64,000 nt of DNA, taken from Sandarakinorhabdus cyanobacteriorum. Lineage in GTDB: Bacteria > Pseudomonadota > Alphaproteobacteria > Sphingomonadales > Sphingomonadaceae. The translations under genes and the position numbers were made by a program. Shown piece by piece: positions 1 to 8,496 of the stretch (the stretch's first letter is position 1; every line of letters starts with the position of its first letter). The stretch lies in NCBI RefSeq assembly GCF_002251755.1, contig NZ_NOXT01000115.1, positions 1-64,000 on the forward strand, given 5' to 3'. A model generated the notes under the pieces. It saw only the letters and a program-made list of their open reading frames with translations. It did no database searches and was not told where the DNA came from.

Positions 1-73
1 CGCCAACCCGAAATCACCCGGCCGGTGAATAATCCGGGCCAATTCGCTTCATCGCAAAGCAGTCTGCGAAGAC

Positions 74-1867
74 TTGCGTGACAAGCGCATACGGCTTGGC
101 AAACGCCACATCATCGAAGCCCGCAACATCACCGTGACCGATGATGTCAGCATGACCGGCTGTGAAAATCTGATGGGGGCCGATTTCCGCAACGCCACCA
201 TCCGCGGCGATTTCCTGATGCTGAAACAGATCGAGGTTCAGTCGGTGGATCACGCGCTGAACATCGTGGCAGTGCGGCCAGCCAAAAGACCGCGCGGGCG
301 CATCAATCTGGAAGGCGCCGAGATCGCCGGCAACTGCAACCTGATGTTTGATGGCGGGATGATTTCAGAAAGCGGCGAAGTGCACACTGCCGAGACCGCC
401 GTCGTCGGGGTCGGCCCCAGCATCGAGGCCAAGCTCGCCCGGATTGGCGGCGAACTGCTGATCGCCGGCCATCCGTCACCCCAATTGACCAATGCCGGCC
501 AATCAGGACAACCCGACAACAATCACAATGTCTTGCTGCACACGCCCGCCCTGATCAAGGCCAACGACGAGCTTGTGAAGGCGGACTGGCTGGCCGCCGA
601 GCGGGCCAGCGCCCGTTCTGACCAGGCAGGGTCGCTCCACACATGGCTGGACGAACGCCGGGCACATCCCAAGATCGATCTGGCCAACGCCCGTGCCGCT
701 TTGTTTACCCACATGCCCAATGCCTGGCCACGGCTGGACCGGCTAGATATCGTTGGTTTCCGCTATGAACGGGCAGGCCGCTTCGGTTCGCTGGCACCAT
801 TGCCCTATGTGCCCGGCACCAGCCCGGCCATCGATACACGGCCCCGCAACAGGAGGCGGGTTGGTTACGCCTTTTTTGCCATCGTGGTTTTCCTGGGCTT
901 GAGCCTGGGCTTTCTCGCCGGCTTGGACGAGCTTGTGGGTGCGTCCAATCTGTTTTGGACGATCTTGATTTTCTTGCTGCTGGCAGCCCAACTGGGGCTG
1001 CCGATCCTGACCCGGCCATTCCGGCGTCATTCTCGGCCGATTGGTCTGTCATGGCTGCGCCTGCAACGTTTGGCACGCAACGACTCCCGCGTTCAGGACG
1101 GCCGCGTCGCTGGATGGCGGGGCCGTCTGCCACGCGGCCCCAATGGGCAAACCGTTGCGCAGTGGCCGGCAAAGTCACCACGCGGTTCCGTGTATCAGTC
1201 GCTCGAACCCTATACCATTGCCGCCCGGGCCTTGCGCGAGGAAGGGCGCTGGATTTCTGCCAACCGCATCGAGCAACGCCGGCTGGAAGTGCGCACGGGA
1301 CAATTGTCCTGGCGGCTTCACCTGTTTGAGAAAGTTGGCTTTTCACTGATTGGTGCCAGTGCGCGCTATGGCTTCAGCTATGTGCGGATGTTCTTCCTTT
1401 CCGCTTTTCTGCTGCTGGGCACGGCCATGATTGCCCATAATGCTAACCAACGCGGGCTGATGCAGCACAAGCTGGTAAAGGTTGAACTGCATCCGGCGGC
1501 CGGTTTGAACGATGCCCAATTGGCCTATTCGGCAAAGTTTGGTCATCGCGGCCATGTGGCGCTTGACCTGAACATTGGGGGGGCGCCTGCGGGCGATGCG
1601 GCCGCCTGTGACAAGCCAGGAGGCCGCTGTGAGGAGTTCAACAGCTTGGCCTTTGCCCGCGATCTGGTGCTGCCGGCCGTGTCTTCCGGTGCAGACGAGG
1701 AATGGGAAGCAAAACCCGGAGTGGCGGTGCCGTGGCTGTCGTGGCTGCCGTTCACCCTGCGGGAATTGTTCGATGTTGCCCATCTGTTGGGGCTTGGCTT
1801 CTTTGGCTTGCTGTTGCTGGGGGTGTCGGCGCGGATCAGCCTGTTGATCAACCGCTATTCCGAATGA
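74..1867 (+). CDS. Membrane protein with N-terminal repeat-like domain, possibly 5'-truncated
   Basis: No function recognised. The first ~135 residues read like a right-handed repeat (pentapeptide-like) fold, with short stretches such as NLMGADFRNATIRGD. Hydrophobic segments lie near residues 263-283, 292-312, 438-456 and 565-590. Between them is a charged region with a Y..AARALREEGRW..A pattern, also seen in large actinobacterial membrane proteins with pentapeptide-like N-termini. The only usable start is a TTG at 74 without a clear ribosome-binding site. The same frame stays protein-like upstream to a TGA at 26-28 with no ATG or GTG, so the start may be wrong or the gene may be broken. It is followed closely by another hypothetical gene. 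Confidence 0.6.
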   Translation: MRDKRIRLGKRHIIEARNITVTDDVSMTGCENLMGADFRNATIRGDFLMLKQIEVQSVDHALNIVAVRPAKRPRGRINLEGAEIAGNCNLMFDGGMISESGEVHTAETAVVGVGPSIEAKLARIGGELLIAGHPSPQLTNAGQSGQPDNNHNVLLHTPALIKANDELVKADWLAAERASARSDQAGSLHTWLDERRAHPKIDLANARAALFTHMPNAWPRLDRLDIVGFRYERAGRFGSLAPLPYVPGTSPAIDTRPRNRRRVGYAFFAIVVFLGLSLGFLAGLDELVGASNLFWTILIFLLLAAQLGLPILTRPFRRHSRPIGLSWLRLQRLARNDSRVQDGRVAGWRGRLPRGPNGQTVAQWPAKSPRGSVYQSLEPYTIAARALREEGRWISANRIEQRRLEVRTGQLSWRLHLFEKVGFSLIGASARYGFSYVRMFFLSAFLLLGTAMIAHNANQRGLMQHKLVKVELHPAAGLNDAQLAYSAKFGHRGHVALDLNIGGAPAGDAAACDKPGGRCEEFNSLAFARDLVLPAVSSGADEEWEAKPGVAVPWLSWLPFTLRELFDVAHLLGLGFFGLLLLGVSARISLLINRYSE

Positions 1868-1937
1868 GTATCAATGTGCGTGCCGGTTGGCCGCAGGCGG
1901 CTTGCATAAGTGGGTCGCCCTTGGCACTGACGAGAAT

Positions 1938-2369
1938 ATGCCAGCCCCGCCCACCCGCCGCTCCGCCAAACAGCGCCCGCTTTCCGGCGTGCTGATCAAC
2001 GATGGCCGGCGGGAGGCGGTGGTGGTGACGGCGCTGGAAAAGCGGTTGCTGATCAATGTCGAGGCCGACATCAGCGCCATTCCCCTGGCCCGGGTGCGCC
2101 GCGATGACGGGCTGTGCCTGCGCCGCACCGACAAACAGGATTGGCAGATCAGGTTCGATGCCATGCCGCCGCCGGACAGCTGGGTGCATGATCTGCCGCT
2201 GTTGTCGCCGGCCAATCCGGTGCGCCGGGCGGTGATGATCCTGCTGCTGCTGCTGGGGCTGATCGCGGCGTGGCTGTGGAACAGTGACAGCAAATTGCCG
2301 GTTATGGGCGAGCTTCCCAGCCCCGGCGCCATCGTCAAACCGGTGGTGCCGGCGATCCAGCTGGCATGA
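1938..2369 (+). CDS. Hypothetical single-pass membrane protein
   Basis: Unrecognised 143-residue protein. The N-terminal ~90 residues are soluble and arginine-rich; one hydrophobic helix lies at about residues 99-114 and a short proline-rich tail follows. I start at the ATG at 1938; a TTG 51 bases upstream is also open but less likely. The stop overlaps the ATG of the next hydrolase gene by four bases (ATGA), so the two are probably translationally coupled. Context gives no clear function. Confidence 0.6.
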   Translation: MPAPPTRRSAKQRPLSGVLINDGRREAVVVTALEKRLLINVEADISAIPLARVRRDDGLCLRRTDKQDWQIRFDAMPPPDSWVHDLPLLSPANPVRRAVMILLLLLGLIAAWLWNSDSKLPVMGELPSPGAIVKPVVPAIQLA

Positions 2370-3100
2370 GCGGACCACGATTTCTTGACCACAAGGGCGT
2401 GCGCCTGGCCCACCGCTTCGGGCCGGGCACCGGTCCGCTGATCGTGTTCCTGCCCGGTTACATGAGCGACATGACCGGCGCCAAGGCGCAGGCGGTCAGC
2501 GATCATGCGCGGGCCAACGGCCGGGCCTGTTTGCGGCTGGATTACAGCGGCTGCGGGGCGAGCGGGGGCGATTTTCTGGACGGCAGCATCGGGCGCTGGA
2601 CCGATGATGCGCTGGCGCTGATCAACCATGTCTGGCCCGCCGGCAAGGTCGTCCTGGTGGGTTCGTCGATGGGCGGCTGGATCGCGCTGCTGGCCGGGCT
2701 GGCGCTGCAGGACCGGCTGGCCGGGCTGGTGGGCATTGCGGCCGCGCCGGATTTCACCGTGTGGGGCCTGACCGTGGGGGAGGCGGAGCGGCGACAGCTC
2801 GAAAGCCAAGGCTATTTCACCCGCCCGTCCGACTATGGCGAACCCTATCGTTATTCCCGCGCCCTGATCGCCGATGCGCCGCAACGGCTGCTGCTCGATG
2901 GCCAGATCGGCATCACCGCGCCGGTGCGGCTGTTGCACGGGATGGCCGATGATGCGGTGCCCTGGCGCCTGTCGCTCGACATCGCGGCCCGCATCACCGG
3001 CGGCGATGTTCAGGTGCGGCTCATCAAGGATGGCGATCATCGTCTGTCGCGCGAAACCGATATCGCCATGCTTATCGCCACCGTGCAGGACTTGTTGTGA
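2366..3100 (+). CDS. Alpha/beta-fold hydrolase
   Basis: A 244-residue cytoplasmic serine hydrolase of the alpha/beta superfamily. The nucleophile elbow GSSMG puts the catalytic serine at 101. The acid is probably Asp195 or Asp196 in HGMADDAVPW, and the histidine is His225 in DGDHR, the canonical order and spacing. The oxyanion-hole strand is the LPGYMSDM region near residue 29. The length fits small thioesterase/esterase relatives such as the ABHD10-like group, but the substrate cannot be read from the sequence. It overlaps its neighbours on both sides by four bases, within a co-oriented run leading to a thioesterase and the glyoxalase genes. Confidence 0.85.
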   Translation: MSGPRFLDHKGVRLAHRFGPGTGPLIVFLPGYMSDMTGAKAQAVSDHARANGRACLRLDYSGCGASGGDFLDGSIGRWTDDALALINHVWPAGKVVLVGSSMGGWIALLAGLALQDRLAGLVGIAAAPDFTVWGLTVGEAERRQLESQGYFTRPSDYGEPYRYSRALIADAPQRLLLDGQIGITAPVRLLHGMADDAVPWRLSLDIAARITGGDVQVRLIKDGDHRLSRETDIAMLIATVQDLL

Positions 3101-3897
3101 AAAATCTGTTGCTTGTGGGCCTTTTTGCTGCCGCCCCGGCGCTGGCGGCCCCGTCTGACCCGACCCGCTATGCCGCCTGCATCCAGCTGGCGGGCAAGGA
3201 CCCGGCCCGCGCCCTGCAGATGGCCCACGGCTGGCGGCTGGAAGGCGGCGGCGTGGCGGCGCGGCATTGCCTGGCTGTGGCCCAGATGCGCGCCGGCCAT
3301 CACGAGGCGGCGCTCAAAAGCTATGAAGCGGCCGGCATGGCCAGCGAGGATGCCCGGGATCCGCAGACGGTGCCGCTGTGGCGCCAGGCCGCCGAAGCCG
3401 CGATGATCGCCGGCAAGCCGGCCGATGCTCTTCGCTTCCTCACCCGAGCCCTGGCGCGGCCGGCCGGCAGCGAGCTGTCGCCCCGGGCCGAGGCGGATCT
3501 GCTCACCTTCCGGGCCGAGGTGCAGGTGGAACTGGGCCAGGCAGCCCCGGCCATGGCCGATCTCACCCGCGCCACCGAATTGTCGCCGGAATTTTTCATG
3601 CCCTGGCTGTTGAAGGCAACGCTGGCGCGGCGCAGCGGCGATCTGGCCACCGCCGAAGTCGCGCTGGTGAAGGCGGCCGATCTGGCGCCGCAATCGGCCG
3701 ATGTCGAGCTGGAGGCCGGCAATCTGGCGGCGGCCAAAGGCGACACCAAGCTGGCGCGCCAGGCGTGGGAGGCGGCGGCGGCCGACGGGCTGGGCACGCC
3801 GGCCGGGGCCGCGGCAACGGCGGCACTGGGCCGCATCGCGCCGGAACTGCCGGAAAAACCCCTGACGGGCGATGTGTCACCTGCTACACCACGCTGA
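3097..3897 (+). CDS. Secreted TPR-repeat protein
   Basis: A 266-residue protein that starts with GTG, overlapping the upstream stop (GTGA). An N-terminal signal peptide ends near ALAAPS. The body contains helix-pair repeats of TPR type: residues ~40-120, and a clearer pair around 140-235 with the patterns AMADLTRATELSPEF and AEVALVKAADLAPQS. It is probably a periplasmic scaffold. No catalytic motif is visible. The stop shares a base with the start of the downstream thioesterase gene (TGATG), so it belongs to the same transcript. Confidence 0.75.
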   Translation: MKNLLLVGLFAAAPALAAPSDPTRYAACIQLAGKDPARALQMAHGWRLEGGGVAARHCLAVAQMRAGHHEAALKSYEAAGMASEDARDPQTVPLWRQAAEAAMIAGKPADALRFLTRALARPAGSELSPRAEADLLTFRAEVQVELGQAAPAMADLTRATELSPEFFMPWLLKATLARRSGDLATAEVALVKAADLAPQSADVELEAGNLAAAKGDTKLARQAWEAAAADGLGTPAGAAATAALGRIAPELPEKPLTGDVSPATPR

Positions 3898-4331
3898 TGG
3901 CACGCTCTGATTTCCGTTTCGTCTGGCACCAGCGCGCCCGCTATGCCGAGGTGGACGCGCAGGCCGTGGTGTTCAACAGCCGCTATCTTGAATATTTCGA
4001 TATCGGCATCACCGAGTATTTCCGCGCCGTCGGCCTGTATCCCGAACCGCAGCTGAAGGGCGCGCCCGAACTGCATGTGGTGAAGGCGGAGGTGACCTAT
4101 CACGCCCCCGTGCTGCTCGACGAGATGATGGCGATCGGCGTGCGCTGCGAGAAGATTGGCCGTACCTCCCTCACGTTCGCGTTTGAAATCCATGGCGAAG
4201 GCGGGGAGGATCTGCGCGCCAGCGGCATCGAGGTTTCGGTGCATGTCGATGAACCGCGCGGCCGGCCAACGCCGGTGCCGGATGCGGTGGTGGCGCTGTT
4301 TGAAGCCTATGCAGGCAGGGTGCTGAAATGA
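3897..4331 (+). CDS. Acyl-CoA thioesterase, hotdog fold (4HBT/YbgC type)
   Basis: A 144-residue single-hotdog protein of the 4-hydroxybenzoyl-CoA thioesterase family, hydrolysing acyl-CoA thioesters in the cytoplasm. The family signature RYAEVDAQAVVFNSRYLEYF is present near the N-terminus, with Asp20 in the place of the catalytic aspartate. Length is normal. The start ATG overlaps the previous stop by one base, and the stop overlaps the gloA start by four bases (ATGA). The tight junctions to gloA and gloB suggest a shared role in thioester detoxification, but this is context only. The acyl substrate is unknown. Confidence 0.85.
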   Translation: MARSDFRFVWHQRARYAEVDAQAVVFNSRYLEYFDIGITEYFRAVGLYPEPQLKGAPELHVVKAEVTYHAPVLLDEMMAIGVRCEKIGRTSLTFAFEIHGEGGEDLRASGIEVSVHVDEPRGRPTPVPDAVVALFEAYAGRVLK

Positions 4332-4744
4332 AATATCTCCACACCATGATCCGCGTTTCGGATGTGGCCGAAACCCTGCGCTTTTTCGAACTGCTGGGCC
4401 TGAAGGAACTGCGCCGGTACGACAATGAGGCCGGCCGGTTCAGCTTGATCTTCCTCGCCGCCCCAGGCGATGAAAGCGCCCAGATCGAGCTGACCCACAA
4501 TTGGGACGAGGCCGGCTACACCGGCGGGCGCAATTTCGGCCATGTCGCCTATGCCGTTGAAAATATATATGAAAGTTGCCAGCGCCTGATGGATGGCGGT
4601 GTGGTGATCAACCGGCCGCCGCGCGATGGCCGCATGGCCTTCGTGAAATCGCCGGATGGAATTTCGGTGGAGCTGCTGCAGGCCGGGCCCGCCCCGGCCC
4701 CGGCCGAACCTTGGGCTTCGATGCCCAATATCGGGAGCTGGTAA
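4328..4744 (+). CDS. gloA: Lactoylglutathione lyase (glyoxalase I)
   Basis: Converts the hemithioacetal of methylglyoxal and glutathione to S-lactoylglutathione. The 138-residue protein has the double beta-alpha-beta-beta-beta fold, with the four expected metal ligands His5, Glu54, His72 and Glu115 closely matching E. coli spacing. The proline/alanine-rich C-terminal tail after residue 120 is not part of the core. The gene overlaps the thioesterase stop and lies one base from gloB, so the two consecutive steps of the glyoxalase pathway are made together. A glutathione synthetase gene lies 2 kb downstream on the other strand. Confidence 0.93.
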   Translation: MKYLHTMIRVSDVAETLRFFELLGLKELRRYDNEAGRFSLIFLAAPGDESAQIELTHNWDEAGYTGGRNFGHVAYAVENIYESCQRLMDGGVVINRPPRDGRMAFVKSPDGISVELLQAGPAPAPAEPWASMPNIGSW

Positions 4745-4745
4745 G

Positions 4746-5468
4746 ATGCTGGACGTGATTGGTGTGCCGGTGCTGAGCGACAATTATGTCTGGCTGGCAC
4801 ATGATACGGACACCGGGGAAACGGCAGTAATCGATCCAGCCGTCGCCGGCCCGGTGCTGGAAGTGGCGACAGCGCGCGGCTGGAAGATCACCCAGATATT
4901 GAACACCCACTGGCACCCCGATCATGTGGGCGGCAACAGCGATATCGTGGCGGCCACTGGTGCCATCGTCACCGGGCCGAAGGGCGAAGCCGAGAAGATC
5001 CCGCATATCAGCCGCGCCGTGGCGGAAGGCGACGAGGTGCGCATCGGCAACCATGTCGGCCGGGTGATCGATTGCCCCGCCCACACCGCCGGCCACAATG
5101 CCTATGCCTTTGATGGCGCCCTGTTCTGTGGGGACACGCTGTTTGCCATGGGCTGCGGCCGTCTGTTTGAAGGCACGGCCGAACAGATGCACAGCGCGCT
5201 CGCCAAGTTCATGGCGCTGCCGCCGCGCACGCTGGTCTATTGCGCGCACGAATATACGCAATCCAACGCCCGCTTTGCCGTGACGGTGGAGCCGGAGAAC
5301 CAGGCGCTGCTGAAGCGGGTGGAGGCGGTGGACCGGCTGCGCGCGCGCGGTGAACCCACCGTGCCGTTCAGCCTGGCGATGGAGGCGGCAACCAACCCGT
5401 TCGTGCGCGCCGGCAGCGTGGAGGAACTCGCCCGCCGCCGCGCCGCCAAGGACAATTTCCGCGGTTGA
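4746..5468 (+). CDS. gloB: Hydroxyacylglutathione hydrolase (glyoxalase II)
   Basis: Hydrolyses S-lactoylglutathione to lactate and glutathione, completing methylglyoxal detoxification. It is a 240-residue metallo-beta-lactamase-fold enzyme with the binuclear metal motif THWHPDH (His55, His57, Asp59, His60), then His113, Asp130 and His168. The C-terminal substrate-binding region (MEAATNPFVR) is typical of the family. The start at 4746 lies one base after the gloA stop; the frame is open further upstream, but that part only shadows gloA. Confidence 0.94.
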   Translation: MLDVIGVPVLSDNYVWLAHDTDTGETAVIDPAVAGPVLEVATARGWKITQILNTHWHPDHVGGNSDIVAATGAIVTGPKGEAEKIPHISRAVAEGDEVRIGNHVGRVIDCPAHTAGHNAYAFDGALFCGDTLFAMGCGRLFEGTAEQMHSALAKFMALPPRTLVYCAHEYTQSNARFAVTVEPENQALLKRVEAVDRLRARGEPTVPFSLAMEAATNPFVRAGSVEELARRRAAKDNFRG

Positions 5469-5507
5469 GCATGTTCAGCAGCGATAAAGGGGGCGTGTGA
5501 CACGGAT

Positions 5508-5897
5508 ATGGCCATGATCAGAACCGCGCTTTTGCTGTTCGCACTGGTCGTGGCTGTTCCGGCCCGGGCCGATGATGATGCGGCCAAATCGGCCATCAAG
5601 GATTGCCTGCCCACCCGCAACATCCAGCAGGCCCAGGCCGGCATCGACCGGCATTGGTATGTGCGGCTGCGCGATGGCAGCTGGTGGCGCAACGCCATGA
5701 TGTGCCCCGGCCTGGCGCCGCGCAGGGCGCTGGTGCACAGCAGCCCGATTGGCAGCCAATGCCGTGGCGACATTGTTCAGGTGGTGGATTTCACCATGGG
5801 CGGGGTGAATTTTGGCGCCTGCGGGCTGGGCGATTGGGAACGCGTGGCCGGCCTGCCAACCAAGCCGGCCAAGCGGGACGAGCGCAAGGACGATTGA
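5508..5897 (+). CDS. Small secreted protein, resembles DUF6491
   Basis: A 129-residue protein with a clear signal peptide (ALLLFALVVAVPARA, cleavage near residue 21). The mature part has a DRHWYVRLRDGSWWRN motif and four cysteines, a pattern I associate with the small exported DUF6491 group of sphingomonads; I hold that family name loosely. The function is unknown. It lies 39 bases after gloB and may be cotranscribed. The tail is lysine- and aspartate-rich. Confidence 0.6.
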   Translation: MAMIRTALLLFALVVAVPARADDDAAKSAIKDCLPTRNIQQAQAGIDRHWYVRLRDGSWWRNAMMCPGLAPRRALVHSSPIGSQCRGDIVQVVDFTMGGVNFGACGLGDWERVAGLPTKPAKRDERKDD

Positions 5898-5904
5898 CTG
5901 CCGC

Positions 5905-6342
5905 TCAACAGCACCCACCGCCGCCGGGGTTGGGGGCCATGGCCGCCAGCGCATCCAGCGCCGGGCTGCTGCCATAGGTGCGGGCCTGTTCCATGGTGTG
6001 GAACGCTTCCCACACCACGCCCTACGGGTCGCTGGTCCAGCTTTTTTCCGACCGGGCGTAACAGCAGGTGGTTTCGCCTTCGGCCAGCACCGGGCGCGCG
6101 GCCGCGTTCAGCCGGCCGGTCACCTCGGCCAGTTCGTCGGGCGTTTCGGCCTGGATGCCCAGATGCTCGATGCCCGGCGTGGCATGGCCTTGGCTGATGG
6201 CAAAATTCACGCGCGGATCATCCAGCATCCATTTGGCATAATCATCGCGCACCAGCGTCGGCCCCGTGCCAAACAGGGCCGAATAAAAGGAAATGGATTC
6301 AGCCAGATCGGTCACGCCGACATGCACATGCAAACGCTTCAT
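5905..6342 (-). pseudogene. ArsI/CadI-type glyoxalase-fold gene with an internal amber codon
   Basis: From the ATG at 6342 this encodes a vicinal-oxygen-chelate protein of the family of ArsI (C-As lyase for trivalent organoarsenicals) and CadI. His5, the IEHLG histidine and the vicinal cysteine pair in ETTCCYA are present. At codon 107 (6022-6024) a TAG interrupts the frame, yet the same frame continues with family-like sequence (GVVWEAFHTMEQARTYG) to a stop at 5905, giving 145 codons, the normal length. The lost part holds the expected third metal ligand, the Glu of WEAF. The start overlaps the arsR stop (ATGA). A single C-to-T change of CAG would explain it. Confidence 0.75.
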
Positions 6343-6668
6343 TGACATGCTCCCGGTTGGCAGGCGCTCTCGGCCGGCGGGGCGAGGCCCCGGCAGCAAT
6401 CCTCGGTGAGGAAATCGATCAGCGCCCGCATGGCGGCGAAATCCGCCGCATAGATGAGGCTGCGTCCGGCCCGGCGCACCTGCACCAGCCCGGCCTGTTC
6501 CAGCAGCCCCAGATGATGCGAAAGGCTGGACGGCGGCACCGCCAGCGCCTGGGCGATATGCCCGGCCGCCAGCCCGTCGGCCCCAGCCACCACCAGCGTG
6601 CGGAACACGGCGAGGCGGCGATCATGGGCTAGCGCGGCGAGCGCGGTGACGGCAGTGGCAGACTCCAT
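6339..6668 (-). CDS. arsR: ArsR-family arsenite-responsive repressor
   Basis: A 109-residue winged-helix repressor that probably leaves its operator when As(III) binds. The recognition helix region reads VPPSSLSHHLGLLEQAGLV. The C-terminal DCCRG pair plus two later cysteines matches proteobacterial ArsR proteins that bind arsenite through C-terminal cysteines rather than through the DNA-binding helix. I start at the ATG at 6668, which has AAAGGA just upstream, rather than the TTG at 6686. It is translationally coupled to the arsI-like gene. A perfect palindrome lies directly upstream and is the likely autoregulatory site. Confidence 0.88.
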   Translation of the reverse strand: MESATAVTALAALAHDRRLAVFRTLVVAGADGLAAGHIAQALAVPPSSLSHHLGLLEQAGLVQVRRAGRSLIYAADFAAMRALIDFLTEDCCRGLAPPAESACQPGACQ

Positions 6669-6677
6669 CGGCTTTCC

Positions 6678-6713
6678 TTTCGACAAGAATCGAAATATTC
6701 GACAATTGTCGAA
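6678..6713. promoter_or_regulatory. Probable ArsR operator (two inverted repeats)
   Basis: Directly upstream of arsR is a perfect 16-bp palindrome, TTCGACAATTGTCGAA (6698-6713). Next to it is a second dyad, TTTCGA-6-TCGAAA (6678-6695), that reaches to 9 bases from the start codon. The position between gshB and arsR, and the dyad symmetry, fit an autoregulated ArsR promoter. Confidence 0.6.
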
Positions 6714-6726
6714 ACGTCAAGCCCGT

Positions 6727-7683
6727 TCAGGCGCGTGCGTCGAGCCGCGCCTTTATCGCATCCCAGATGCGCGCCGGCGTGTTGGTGCCGTTGAACCGGT
6801 CGATGGCGCGGATGCCGGTGGGGGAGGTGACGTTGATTTCGGTGAGGAAGCCGCCGATCACATCGATGCCGACAAAGATCAGCCCGCGCCGTTTCAGCTC
6901 CGGCCCCAGCCGGGCACAGATTTCCTGTTCGCGCGGGGTCAGGTCGGTGGGCTGGGCGCTGCCGCCGGCGGCGAGGTTGGAGCGGATTTCGCCCTTTTTC
7001 GGCAGGCGGTTGATGCCGCCGGCCGCCTCGCCATCCACCAGCACGATGCGCTTGTCGCCGTCGGCCACGCTGGGCAAAAAGGCCTGCACCATGAACGGCT
7101 CGCGCCACACGCTGCCGAACAATTCCACCAGTGCGGGCAGATTGCCGTCCTTCTCATCGATCAGGAACACCGCGGTGCCGGCATTGCCATAAAGCGGCTT
7201 GACGACGATGGCGCCGTGGCGGGCGCGGAAATCCATCGCCTCCTCAAGGCTTTTGGTCACCAGTGTCGGCGGCATGAGATCGGGAAAGCGCAGCACGAAC
7301 AGTTTTTCCGGCGCATTGCGCACCTCGGCCGGGTCGTTGACCACCAGCACCCGGTCCTGGATCTGCTCCAGCAAATGGGTGGCGGTGATATAGCCCATGT
7401 CGAACGGCGGATCCTGGCGCATCAGCACCACATCGGCCTCGTCCGCCAGATCGACGGTGCGCGCTTCGCCCAGCCATTCGAAATGCGCACCCGGCTGGTT
7501 GATCACCTTCAGCGGCCGCGCCTTGGCCCGCACCCGGCCGTTTTCGGCCGAAAGATCGCCGGCCAGATAATGCACCAGCGTGGCGCCGCGCGCCTGGGCT
7601 TCCAGCATCAGGGCAAAGGTCGAATCACCACCGATGTTGATGGTTTCGATCGGGTCCATCTGAACCGCGACACGCAAGGTCAT
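6727..7683 (-). CDS. gshB: Glutathione synthetase
   Basis: ATP-grasp ligase joining gamma-glutamylcysteine and glycine. The 318-residue length matches E. coli GshB (316). The N-terminal domain starts VAVQMDPIETINIGGDSTF. The QDPPFDMGYI and DPAEVRNAPEKLF motifs and the C-terminal FVGIDVIGGFLTEINVTSPT metal/ATP-binding segment are all present. The small flexible loop reads LYGNAGTAVF, slightly different from the glycine-rich form I usually expect. It is the last gene of the rsmI-yraN-SirB1-gshB run, a common alphaproteobacterial order. It supplies the cofactor for gloA and gloB encoded nearby. Confidence 0.93.
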   Translation of the reverse strand: MTLRVAVQMDPIETINIGGDSTFALMLEAQARGATLVHYLAGDLSAENGRVRAKARPLKVINQPGAHFEWLGEARTVDLADEADVVLMRQDPPFDMGYITATHLLEQIQDRVLVVNDPAEVRNAPEKLFVLRFPDLMPPTLVTKSLEEAMDFRARHGAIVVKPLYGNAGTAVFLIDEKDGNLPALVELFGSVWREPFMVQAFLPSVADGDKRIVLVDGEAAGGINRLPKKGEIRSNLAAGGSAQPTDLTPREQEICARLGPELKRRGLIFVGIDVIGGFLTEINVTSPTGIRAIDRFNGTNTPARIWDAIKARLDARA

Positions 7684-7698
7684 GGCTGTTGCTTTCTG

Positions 7699-8496
7699 TC
7701 AGCTGTCGGAACGGGCGAGGGCGGCGAGCATGGCGCGGATGCGCTGGATCATCGCCGGATCATGGGTGGTTTCCAGCATCGCGGTCAGGCTGGCGCGGGC
7801 GGCGGCCATGCGGCCGATGCGCTGTTCCAGCTGCGCCCGTTCCCACCACAGGGCCGACAGGCGGGGCGCGATCATCGTCATGCGTTCATACAGGGTCAGT
7901 GCGCGCAGCACCTGGCCCGACAGGCGTGCCCGGCTGGCCTGGTTGGATATCAGCCGCACCAGCATCTGCCGGTTGCTCATCGGCGGAAAGCGGCCGGCAA
8001 TGTCGCTGCTGCCGCCGCTGCGGGCGATATCGGCGGCGCGCGCGGCCGACACCGTGGCGCCATGATCAAAGGGATCGATCAGCGCCGCCGATCCGCCGCC
8101 GTGCACCGCCACCAGCACATGCCCGGGCAGGGCCAGCGCCTCGGCCCGCCAGCCGACCCGGCGGCACAGCGCGACATAGAGGATCGACAGGCTGATCGGC
8201 AGGCCGCGCCCGCGTGTCGCCACGGCCACCAGATCGGCGTTCAATGGATTCTCATAATCCTGGGTGTCGCCCGACAGGCCCGCTTCGCCAGCGATCAGGC
8301 CAGCCAGCCGCAGGGCGCGGCCCTGGCCGGTGGCCGGCGCCAGATCGCGCTGCAGCGTGATGGCCCAGCCCTGCACCAGCCGGCGCAAGCGCGGCGCATC
8401 GGCGTTGGGCCGATCGGCCAGCGACAGGGCGATGCCGGCTTCGATCAGATCGATATCCGCATCATCCATCAGCCCGATTGTGGCAAGTTCCATCAT
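7699..8496 (-). CDS. SirB1-family protein (transglutaminase-like fold)
   Basis: A 265-residue protein of the SirB1/Transglut_core2 type. The family segment NPLNADLVAVATRGRGLPISLSILY, followed by the ALPGHVLVAV block, is clear. The C-terminal third is helical and TPR-like (LTLYERMTMIAPRLSALWWERAQLEQ). The biochemical role of the family is not established. The start region overlaps the yraN stop (a GTG at 8499 or an ATG at 8496); I use the ATG. It sits between yraN and gshB, so it is probably cotranscribed with them. Confidence 0.8.
   Translation of the reverse strand: MMELATIGLMDDADIDLIEAGIALSLADRPNADAPRLRRLVQGWAITLQRDLAPATGQGRALRLAGLIAGEAGLSGDTQDYENPLNADLVAVATRGRGLPISLSILYVALCRRVGWRAEALALPGHVLVAVHGGGSAALIDPFDHGATVSAARAADIARSGGSSDIAGRFPPMSNRQMLVRLISNQASRARLSGQVLRALTLYERMTMIAPRLSALWWERAQLEQRIGRMAAARASLTAMLETTHDPAMIQRIRAMLAALARSDS

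Noticed and set aside
5905-6342. Pyrrolysine or other recoding of the TAG in the arsI-like gene
   Set aside because: Nothing in the window or in this bacterial group supports recoding; a simple nonsense mutation explains it better.
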